Assembly: GCA_003561025.1 (NCBI GenBank)
Contig: PWII01000062.1
Coordinates: forward strand, 1-7,270
From: Candidatus Nealsoniibacteriota bacterium
GTDB taxonomy: Bacteria > Patescibacteriota > Minisyncoccia > Minisyncoccales > PWPS01
Length of the DNA stretch: 7,270 nucleotides
Direction: 5' to 3'
Of the stretch, positions 1-5,223 are shown piece by piece; the stretch's first letter is position 1, and each line of letters begins with the position of its first letter. The position numbers were made by a program, and so were the translations under genes. The notes beneath the pieces were generated by a model. The model did no database searches. It had not been told where the DNA came from and saw only the letters and a program-made list of their open reading frames with translations.

Positions 1-1170
1 CTTGCTCTTTTGGATTATCCAAACACGACACTGCTTGGAATCAATAGAATGATGTCTGATGCAGAATACAGAAAAAAGATAGTTGAAAACATAAATGACC
101 CGGTTGTGAAATCTTTTTGGACGAAGGAATTTGCTTCATGGAGTCAGCAATATAGAACAGAGGCCGTTGCCGCTATTCAAAATAAGGTTGGACAATTTGT
201 ATCAGTTCCTCTTGTTAGAAATATTATTGGTCAGGTAAAGTCAACAATTGATATGAGAGATATTATGGATAATCAAAAAATTCTAATAGTCAACCTCTCT
301 AAAGGTAAAATAGGAGAGGATAACTCAACTTTACTTGGAGCATTGATAATAACAAAACTTCAGCTTGCAGCAATGGAAAGAGTAAATATTCCCGAAGAAG
401 AAAGAAAAGACTTTTTTCTCTATATAGACGAATTTCAAAACTTTGCAACACGTTCTTTTGTAAATATATTATCTGAGGCGAGAAAGTATAGGCTTGTTCT
501 CAACTTGGGACATCAGTATATCGGGCAGCTTGATGAAGATGATCCGGGAGGACATCATATGAGAGACGCAATTTTTGGCAATGTGGGGACAATTACGACT
601 TTTAGGGTTGGAGCCGAAGATGCAGAGGTTCTTGAAAAAGAGTTTATGCCTAGCATTATGATAGAAGATATAATCAATCTTCCAAAATATAATATATACA
701 CAAAGCTAATGATAGACGGAATAGCGGGAAGACCATTTTCTGCACAAACACTTCCACCAATTAAGGAATATGAGAAAGATTGTAGCGAAAAGGTTATTCG
801 TGCTTCGGGCGAAAGATATGGAACGGAGAGAGCAAAAGTAGAAGAAAAATTAACTCGTTGGTTGGGAGAATTTAATGAAGCAGCCGGGAAAATAACAAAA
901 GATAATATGAAGGAGGCAGAAAAGCAGGAGCTCCATGATGCGGAGTGTGTTAGTTGCGGTAAAAAGACAAAGGTCCCCTTTCTTCCTGATGAGAGTAGGC
1001 CGATATATTGCAAGACATGCAGAAAGTCAACAAAAAAGGAAAAAGAAAAAAAGGGTATATCCTTGCAAGAGGCATTGAGTAGTGCCAAGGAAGATGGAGA
1101 AGATAAAAAAGAAGGTCATCTTGGCAAACTTAAAACAGCCCTCAAGGAGGCGCTAAAAAAGAAGAAGTAG
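1..1170 (+). CDS. VirD4/TraD/HerA-like DNA-transfer ATPase with C-terminal zinc ribbon, 5'-truncated
   Basis: The reading frame is open from the first base (L-A-L precede a TTG at 10), so the true start and the Walker A loop lie outside the window; 389 residues remain. Counting from base 1, a hydrophobic strand ending in D143-E144 (FFLYIDEFQNF) is a clear Walker B box. It is followed by a SEARKYRL segment and a GHQYIGQL segment, as in VirD4/TraD/TrwB-type coupling ATPases and HerA/DUF87 pumps, which drive DNA or protein through membrane complexes by ATP hydrolysis. After the ATPase core comes a charged helical linker, then C316-x2-C319-x17-C337-x2-C340, a zinc-ribbon spacing known from CxxC-x17-CxxC proteins. 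The tail is lysine-rich and ends in KKKK. Family assignment rests on motifs. Whether it serves conjugation, type IV pili or DNA uptake cannot be told. pgk starts 5 nt after its stop. Confidence 0.85.
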   Translation, partial: LALLDYPNTTLLGINRMMSDAEYRKKIVENINDPVVKSFWTKEFASWSQQYRTEAVAAIQNKVGQFVSVPLVRNIIGQVKSTIDMRDIMDNQKILIVNLSKGKIGEDNSTLLGALIITKLQLAAMERVNIPEEERKDFFLYIDEFQNFATRSFVNILSEARKYRLVLNLGHQYIGQLDEDDPGGHHMRDAIFGNVGTITTFRVGAEDAEVLEKEFMPSIMIEDIINLPKYNIYTKLMIDGIAGRPFSAQTLPPIKEYEKDCSEKVIRASGERYGTERAKVEEKLTRWLGEFNEAAGKITKDNMKEAEKQELHDAECVSCGKKTKVPFLPDESRPIYCKTCRKSTKKEKEKKGISLQEALSSAKEDGEDKKEGHLGKLKTALKEALKKKK

Positions 1171-1175
1171 GCTTT

Positions 1176-2369
1176 ATGAAATATATAGAAGAAATTAATG
1201 TAGAAGGGAAAAAGGTCTTGGTTCGTTCTGATTTTAATATCTCTCTTGATGAGGAAGGGGATTTATCAAATGATATAAGAATAAGAGAAGCACTACCAAC
1301 AATAAACTATCTTATAAAAAAAGGGGCAAAAATTATTTTGCTTAGTCACGCTTCAAAGGAACCGAAGAAAAAAAAGAGTATTTCTGATGAAAGTGAATAT
1401 ATCTTAAAAGAAGGAAGTCTTTATCCGGTAAAAGAGAGATTGTCTATTCTTCTAAAAAGAGAGGTTCTTTTTGTTGATGACTGTATTGGCGAAAAGGTAG
1501 AAAAAGAGGTAAATGAGATGAAGAAAGGAGATGTCTTGTTGTTGGAAAATGTAAGAATGTATAAAGAGGAAAAAGAAAATTCGGAGATTTTTGGAAAAGA
1601 AATTTCTCGTATTGCAGATATCTATATCAATGACGCATTCTCGGTTTCGCATAGAAATCACGCATCTTTAACAATTCCCCCTATTTTTATTCCCTCTGCT
1701 TATGGAATGTTGATGAAGAAAGAGATAAAGGTCTTGGAAAAAATCCAAAAAAACCCCAAAAAACCGATTATCGCTATCGTGGGAGGAGCTAAAGTAGAGT
1801 CAAAAATTAAATCTGTAAACTATTTTTTGGAAAATGCTGACCATATTCTTCTTGGGGGGAAGATAGCAAATGTCTTACTTGCTGTAAGAAAGATAGCCTC
1901 TAATTTACCAAAACCCTCAGAAGAGATGATAAAGATTGTTGAAGAGATAAACTATACATCCCCAAAGCTTCACCTTCCGGTAGATGTGGTTGCATCTCTG
2001 GATAATACCGGAGAAAAAGAAGTAAGAGCGACTGCTCCGGGAAAAGTAAAAAAAGAGGAGGATATCTATGATATAGGGAAAGAGACCATTAGTCTTTATA
2101 GTGATATAATTAGAGAAGCGGGGACAGTAATTTGGGCAGGCCCTCTTGGGCTTTCAGAAAAAAAACCGTTTGAAAAAGGAACAAAAGAGGTGGGGCAAAG
2201 TGTTATAAAAAATAGTAGAGCACTAAAAGTAGTTGCGGGTGGGGATACGAGCAAAGCGTTAATGCAATTTAATCTACTTGATAAGATGAATCATATCTCT
2301 TATGGAGGAGGGGCAATGCTTACATATATTAGAAAAGGAAAGATGCCCGGAATTGATGCACTTAAATAG
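1176..2369 (+). CDS. pgk: Phosphoglycerate kinase
   Basis: Cytoplasmic glycolytic enzyme that transfers phosphate from 1,3-bisphosphoglycerate to ADP, giving 3-phosphoglycerate and ATP. At 397 residues it is of normal family length. Visible motifs in order are VRSDFN (16-21, substrate-binding D19 and N21), SHAS (57-60), LLENVR (122-127), INDAFSVSHR (151-160), GGAKVESK (203-210, nucleotide-phosphate lysines), WAGPLG (320-325), GGDT (355-358) and GGGA (377-380). Two sites depart from the common bacterial pattern: SHLGRP reads SHASKEP, placing K61 where an arginine is usual, and the GGG-x-A-x-TF nucleotide region reads GGKIANVLL (227-235). Both look tolerable and the enzyme is probably active. 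A lysine/serine/glutamate-rich stretch follows residue 61. ATG at 1176 is 5 nt after the upstream stop with only a weak TAGG before it; an AAGGAGG at 1144-1150 is too far away to serve it. The next gene begins at the base after its TAG stop. Confidence 0.97.
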   Translation: MKYIEEINVEGKKVLVRSDFNISLDEEGDLSNDIRIREALPTINYLIKKGAKIILLSHASKEPKKKKSISDESEYILKEGSLYPVKERLSILLKREVLFVDDCIGEKVEKEVNEMKKGDVLLLENVRMYKEEKENSEIFGKEISRIADIYINDAFSVSHRNHASLTIPPIFIPSAYGMLMKKEIKVLEKIQKNPKKPIIAIVGGAKVESKIKSVNYFLENADHILLGGKIANVLLAVRKIASNLPKPSEEMIKIVEEINYTSPKLHLPVDVVASLDNTGEKEVRATAPGKVKKEEDIYDIGKETISLYSDIIREAGTVIWAGPLGLSEKKPFEKGTKEVGQSVIKNSRALKVVAGGDTSKALMQFNLLDKMNHISYGGGAMLTYIRKGKMPGIDALK

Positions 2370-3497
2370 ATGAAAAACTTAAAAAAAGCAGCAAAAAGGA
2401 TAAGAAAAGCGATAGATAACAAAGAGAACATTGTTCTTTATAGCGATTCTGACTTAGATGGAGTGGTTTCATTAATAATATTAAAAGAAGCAATAGAGAA
2501 AAAGGGAGGGATCTCTATCCAATACACATCAAATAGAAAGAAATGGGGCTATGGGATAAGCAGAGAAGCAGTATTATTTATGCAAAAAGAGGCGCCAGCA
2601 CTTCTTATCTCAATGGATTGCGGAATAAGTAATTTCGAAGGAGCGGATGTTGCTAAAGAGCTAGGGTTTGAGCTTATGATTATTGACCACCACAAACCAC
2701 TAAGCAAGATGCCTGATGCTTCTCTTATAGTGGACCCGATGCAAAAAGGAGATAAAAGCAAATTTAAGAGATTAGCGAACGCAGGGATTGTCTATAAGTT
2801 AGCAGAAGAGATGCTGGGAGAAAGATTTATAGAGAAAAAGAGAAGATTTTTAGAGCTTGCTTCTATTGCGACAATTGCGGATATGGTGCCTAAAGAAGAA
2901 GACAATAAAAGAATATTGGATGAAGGATTGCCTTACTTAGAAAATCCAAGCATACCCTCTTTAAGGAAACTTAAGAAAGAAAGCAAAGAGAAATTTATGG
3001 GAGATGTTGTATCGCTACTTAATATTACCAAGCCAAAAAAAGATGTTAACGATGCTTATCTCTTTTTATTGGAAGAGAAAGAAGAAAAGATAATAAAAAA
3101 GATTAATCAATTAAAGAAAGAGAAAGAAAAAAGAAAAGAAAAACTTGCCAAGGAGGAGGAGAAGATATTAAAAAAAGTTAACGAAGACGATATTATTGTT
3201 TTTGAGAAGGGAGACTTTCCTTCCGACTTTGCAGGCTCACTTGCATCTAAGATAATAAGAAAGACAAAAAAGCCGGTCTTTTTATATGTTATTGAAAATG
3301 AGATGGCTAGTGGGTCTGTGCGAATGGTTCCAGAACATGATGCAGTTGAGGCGATGAATTATTGTCGTAAGATTTTGTATTCTTTTGGTGGACACAAGGA
3401 GGCGGCTGGATTTATGGTAGAGAAAAAAAATATAGAAAAGTTTAAAGAAAAATTAATAGAATATTTTACAAATAAATCTAATAATACAAAAAAATGA
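2370..3497 (+). CDS. RecJ-like DHH/DHHA1 family phosphoesterase (short form)
   Basis: Predicted metal-dependent phosphoesterase of the DHH superfamily, 375 residues. Motif I is SDSDLDG (25-31; D26, D28, D30), motif II MDCG (D83), motif III DHH (106-108) and motif IV VDP (121-123). ANAGIVYKL (136-144) and ASIATIADMVP (164-174) match the RecJ-type core. A strongly charged Lys/Glu helix at about 234-268, probably coiled, links to a DHHA1 domain carrying GGHKEAAGF (340-348). Classical bacterial RecJ is over 500 residues and adds an OB-fold domain; that is absent here, so this may be a short RecJ relative, a nanoRNase-like enzyme or an archaeal-type exonuclease. All metal ligands look intact. Substrate (ssDNA, RNA oligonucleotides or a cyclic dinucleotide) cannot be read from sequence, though the adjoining RNase H favours nucleic acid. 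ATG immediately follows the pgk stop (TAGATG) with no Shine-Dalgarno, so coupling is likely. Confidence 0.9.
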   Translation: MKNLKKAAKRIRKAIDNKENIVLYSDSDLDGVVSLIILKEAIEKKGGISIQYTSNRKKWGYGISREAVLFMQKEAPALLISMDCGISNFEGADVAKELGFELMIIDHHKPLSKMPDASLIVDPMQKGDKSKFKRLANAGIVYKLAEEMLGERFIEKKRRFLELASIATIADMVPKEEDNKRILDEGLPYLENPSIPSLRKLKKESKEKFMGDVVSLLNITKPKKDVNDAYLFLLEEKEEKIIKKINQLKKEKEKRKEKLAKEEEKILKKVNEDDIIVFEKGDFPSDFAGSLASKIIRKTKKPVFLYVIENEMASGSVRMVPEHDAVEAMNYCRKILYSFGGHKEAAGFMVEKKNIEKFKEKLIEYFTNKSNNTKK

Positions 3498-3937
3498 AAA
3501 ACATCATTATATTTACTGATGGCGGGTCAAGAGGAAACCCCGGGCAGGCTGCCGCAGGGGCGGTTTTTTGCAATGAAAAAGGGGATATTATAAAAGAGCA
3601 CGGAAAATATCTAGGTAGTAATTTAACAAACAATGAAGCTGAGTATATGGCTGCGATATTTGGTTTGGAAAAATTTAAAAAGCAATTTGGGAAGCGTTTG
3701 GCAAAAGAAGTAGAAGTTCTTCTTTGCTGTGATTCAGAACTTTTAGTAAAGCAATTAAATAGAGAGTATAAGATTGAAAATGAAAAACTGCAACCACTAT
3801 TTTTGAAGCTCTGGAATCTATGTATCGACTTTAAGAAAGTAAAGATAAAGGCAGTCTCACGAAATAAAAACAAAGAAGCAGATCGTGTTGTTAACGAGGT
3901 GCTGGATAACGAAAAAAAAGAAGCAAAGCTTTTTTAG
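3494..3937 (+). CDS. rnhA: Ribonuclease HI family protein
   Basis: Cytoplasmic endonuclease that cuts the RNA strand of RNA-DNA hybrids, clearing primers and R-loops. It has 147 residues, typical of a single-domain type 1 RNase H. The four catalytic acids are visible: D9 in FTDGGSRGNPG, E50 in TNNEAEYMAA, D80 in CCDSELLVKQL and D130 in SRNKNKEADRVVNE. The GSRGNPG and NNEAEY wording is closest to the RNase HI-like proteins shared by many bacteria and archaea. No hybrid-binding N-terminal domain is present. ATG at 3494 overlaps the TGA of the DHH gene by 4 nt (ATGA), and there is no separate Shine-Dalgarno, so it is probably translated by re-initiation with its neighbour. The two may act together on hybrids or primer remnants; that is inference from adjacency. 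Its stop lies 4 nt from the stop of the opposing efp gene. Confidence 0.95.
   Translation: MKNIIIFTDGGSRGNPGQAAAGAVFCNEKGDIIKEHGKYLGSNLTNNEAEYMAAIFGLEKFKKQFGKRLAKEVEVLLCCDSELLVKQLNREYKIENEKLQPLFLKLWNLCIDFKKVKIKAVSRNKNKEADRVVNEVLDNEKKEAKLF
3917..3935. terminator. Weak hairpin at convergent gene ends, possible terminator
   Basis: AAAGAAGC (3917-3924) can pair with GCTTTTTT (3928-3935) around an AAA loop, with one G-U pair on the + transcript. An A-run on the left and a T-run on the right make it usable in principle from both sides: + reading leaves rnhA, - reading leaves efp followed by a run of U. It lies inside the rnhA 3' end and overlaps its stop. Only four base pairs are solid at the loop end, so it may be coincidence in lysine-rich coding sequence. 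Confidence 0.25.
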
Positions 3938-3941
3938 TCTC

Positions 3942-4502
3942 TTATACTCTTCTTATATATTCTCCGCTTTCGGTATTTATCTCTATTAGGTCTCCTTCTT
4001 CAATAAAGAGAGGAGTTGATATGCTTTTTCCTGTCTCTATAACGACAAACTTTGTTCCCCCTTCTGCACGATCTCCTCTTATTCCCGGAGGAGCTTCTTT
4101 AACCCTGAAAGTCATCTTTATGGGAAGAGTTATTCCTATTATTTTTTCATTAAATAACGTCGTGACAACTTCTGTTTTCTCTGTTAGATAATTTATCTTT
4201 TCACCAAGCTCTTCTTCTGTTAAAGTGAAGCGGGAAGAGGGGTCACCTTTTTTATAAAAGAAAAATTTACCTCTGTGAGAATGGCTGAAAATAGCATCTA
4301 ATTTTTCAAGCTCAGCCTCTTCAATCTCTTCCCCTGCATGAAATGTTTTTTGCAACACTCTTCCATTAGAGATATTTTTTAGTTGAGCTTGCACAACAGA
4401 CCTTCCTCTGCCCTTAACAACATGAGAATGTTTTACTATTTCGTAGGGGGCATTATTAAAAATAATTATTTTCCCTTTTTTTAGTTCTGAATGTTTTAGC
4501 AT
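3942..4502 (-). CDS. efp: Translation elongation factor P
   Basis: Binds between the P and E sites of the ribosome and relieves stalling at consecutive prolines. It has 186 residues, the normal length. An N-terminal KOW-like domain (1-65), a middle OB domain and a C-terminal OB domain are recognisable. The latter carries GDRAEGGTKFVVIETG (143-158) and the end signature TPLFIEEGDLIEINTESGEY (163-182). The loop that reaches the P-site tRNA reads KGRGRS (30-35), so the tip residue is R32 where E. coli has the modified lysine K34. Arginine at this position is rhamnosylated in EarP-bearing proteobacteria; no modification gene is in this window and the residue may be unmodified. ATG at 4502 gives the expected N-terminus; the leader has only a weak AAAGAT before it. 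The gene has its own promoter at 4573-4545 and converges on rnhA. Confidence 0.96.
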   Translation of the reverse strand: MLKHSELKKGKIIIFNNAPYEIVKHSHVVKGRGRSVVQAQLKNISNGRVLQKTFHAGEEIEEAELEKLDAIFSHSHRGKFFFYKKGDPSSRFTLTEEELGEKINYLTEKTEVVTTLFNEKIIGITLPIKMTFRVKEAPPGIRGDRAEGGTKFVVIETGKSISTPLFIEEGDLIEINTESGEYIRRV

Positions 4503-4544
4503 TTTTTATCTTTATATTTACTATACTGAATCTAAACATAAGCT

Positions 4545-4573
4545 ATTTTAGGATAAAAGTGAATTTATTTCAA
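4545..4573 (-). promoter_or_regulatory. Sigma-70-type promoter for efp
   Basis: On the - strand, TTGAAA (4573-4568; five of six consensus bases) and TAAAAT (4550-4545; five of six) are separated by exactly 17 bp. Transcription would start near 4538, giving a leader of about 36 nt before the efp ATG. The inverted unit of the GC-rich repeat ends 10 nt upstream of the -35. A second -10-like TATAGT (4525-4520) has no matching -35. Confidence 0.7.
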
Positions 4574-4583
4574 ATTAAAACCA

Positions 4584-4634
4584 CCCCTTCGTACACCCCG
4601 GGGGTGTACGTGGGGGAAGGGGTGTACGTAGGGG
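4584..4634. repeat. Three-copy GGGGTGTACGWRGGGG repeat between divergent promoters
   Basis: Three copies of a 16-nt unit lie in a GC-rich island within AT-rich flanks. Copy A is inverted (4584-4599, reading GGGGTGTACGAAGGGG on the - strand). Copies B (4601-4616, GGGGTGTACGTGGGGG) and C (4619-4634, GGGGTGTACGTAGGGG) are direct at an 18-nt period. Fourteen of 16 positions are invariant. A and B form a near-perfect palindrome: 4590-4599 pairs with 4601-4610 around one base, then C4584-C4587 with G4613-G4616 beyond a small mismatch. A can alternatively pair with C. Four G-tracts of four or more lie on the + strand. The block sits between the -35 elements of the two divergent promoters, so it may be an operator; it could equally be a dispersed genomic repeat. 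Confidence 0.9.
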
Positions 4635-4636
4635 AG

Positions 4637-4664
4637 TTTATTATTTATTTTTTTATGTTATAAT
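4637..4664 (+). promoter_or_regulatory. Extended -10 promoter for the 138-aa gene
   Basis: A perfect TATAAT (4659-4664) is preceded by TGT (4656-4658), the TGn of an extended -10 element. A poor -35 (TTTATT, 4637-4642, 16-bp spacer) directly follows the GC-rich repeat, whose last G-tract ends at 4634. Start near 4671 would give a leader of about 72 nt. The weak -35 beside the repeat suggests that a bound regulator could help or block polymerase. Confidence 0.7.
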
Positions 4665-4729
4665 ACAGAAAAATAATTATTGGTGTGGAGATGTTCTTTT
4701 AAGTTATTATAAGTAAAATCTTTAAGAAA

Positions 4730-4736
4730 AGGAGGG
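4730..4736 (+). promoter_or_regulatory. Strong Shine-Dalgarno site fixing the start at 4743
   Basis: AGGAGGG ends 6 nt before the ATG at 4743, an ideal match and spacing. It favours that ATG over the in-frame TTG one codon earlier (4740). It is the only strong, well-placed Shine-Dalgarno in the window; the other starts depend on coupling or have weak or no sites. Confidence 0.85.
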
Positions 4737-4742
4737 TTTTTG

Positions 4743-5159
4743 ATGAGTGTTAATGGGGAAGAAGAACGTCGTTATCAGCAAAAACTATTTATCGTTAAGT
4801 ATCTTCTTCAATCCATGCAGGAAGTTGAGGAGGTAGCTAAATGTTTGGCAGAATATCAGAAGAGAGATGTAATGGAGTATGCGTGGGGAAGAGAAGAGAT
4901 AGCACTTAGAATTGATCAAATTATTCCCAAAAAAGATATCTTCTATCTGATTGTTCTTATTTCTCCGGCAAAAAGAAAGGGGCAAAAAGCTCCTTTTGGA
5001 GAAATATACCAATTTTATAAGATAGAGGAAGATGACGTTATCTGTGAAATAGTTCCTTCGTTGAAGACTCCACTTTCAATAAGGATGGAAAATCCCCAAA
5101 GCAACTTGGAAAACATTATATCCGCAATCTCTTTTGTGAGAGGGGAGAGAGTTTATTAG
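4743..5159 (+). CDS. Hypothetical 138-residue soluble protein
   Basis: I do not recognise this protein. It has 138 residues, no signal peptide, no transmembrane segment and no obvious catalytic or metal motif; its two cysteines (C34, C101) are far apart. The N-terminal half (about 5-60) is rich in Glu, Gln, Lys and Leu and should be helical. A beta-like hydrophobic stretch follows (DIFYLIVLIS, 65-74), then a basic turn (PAKRKGQK) and further strand-like segments (EIYQFYKI; VICEIVP). This outline suggests a small alpha/beta domain, perhaps a binding or regulatory protein. It is transcribed away from efp, with its own extended -10 promoter, an excellent Shine-Dalgarno and a strong terminator, so it is a well-defined single-gene unit and very likely expressed. 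Base composition resembles its neighbours, giving no sign of recent transfer. Its function could relate to the repeat block upstream, but nothing in the protein shows DNA binding. Confidence 0.85.
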   Translation: MSVNGEEERRYQQKLFIVKYLLQSMQEVEEVAKCLAEYQKRDVMEYAWGREEIALRIDQIIPKKDIFYLIVLISPAKRKGQKAPFGEIYQFYKIEEDDVICEIVPSLKTPLSIRMENPQSNLENIISAISFVRGERVY

Positions 5160-5164
5160 GTGAA

Positions 5165-5197
5165 AAAAGTGCCTTGAAAAAGGCACTTTTAATCTTT
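5165..5197 (+). terminator. Rho-independent terminator of the 138-aa gene
   Basis: AAAAGTGCCTT (5165-5175) pairs perfectly over 11 bp with AAGGCACTTTT (5180-5190) around a GAAA tetraloop (5176-5179), followed by AATCTTT. It begins 6 nt after the stop codon. The A-run before and T-run after the GC core would allow it to work in both directions, although no - strand gene reads into it here. Confidence 0.88.
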
Positions 5198-5207
5198 ACG
5201 ATATTTT

Positions 5208-5216
5208 TGGTAAAAT
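5208..5216 (+). promoter_or_regulatory. Extended -10 promoter, probably giving a leaderless mRNA
   Basis: TGGTAAAAT (5208-5216) is a TGn-extended -10 with five of six -10 bases matching. A 17-bp spacer points to TTTAAT (5188-5193), a poor -35 that overlaps the end of the preceding terminator. Transcription would begin about 7 nt downstream, at 5223-5224, which is the A of the ATG of the flavoprotein gene. Confidence 0.55.
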
Positions 5217-5223
5217 AAAGAGT

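Noticed and set aside
555..1088. 177-codon open frame on the - strand
   Set aside because: It is opposite the ATPase gene, whose Walker B box and zinc ribbon are clear in the + frame; the - translation is Ser/Phe-rich low-complexity with no motif.
3495..3497. TGA possibly read as glycine or tryptophan, as in some Patescibacteria
   Set aside because: TGA is absent inside all conserved frames, and here it ends the DHH protein at the natural family end with an ATGA junction, so it works as a stop.
3478..3873. 131-codon open frame on the - strand
   Set aside because: It lies opposite RNase HI, whose four catalytic acids are intact; the antisense product looks like the usual Phe/Ser shadow of Lys-rich coding DNA.
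4520..4525. TATAGT as the efp -10 element
   Set aside because: No acceptable -35 at 16-18 bp; the TTGAAA-17-TAAAAT pair upstream is much better.
4584..4634. Possible start of a CRISPR array
   Set aside because: The units are 16 nt with one inverted, gaps of 1-2 nt and no unique spacers; no cas gene is present.
4671..4742. Possible riboswitch in the leader of the 138-aa gene
   Set aside because: The leader is about 72 nt and A/T-rich; I find only weak short pairings and no known aptamer core.
4740..4742. TTG as start of the 138-aa protein
   Set aside because: The following ATG at 4743 is better spaced from the AGGAGGG and is a stronger start codon.
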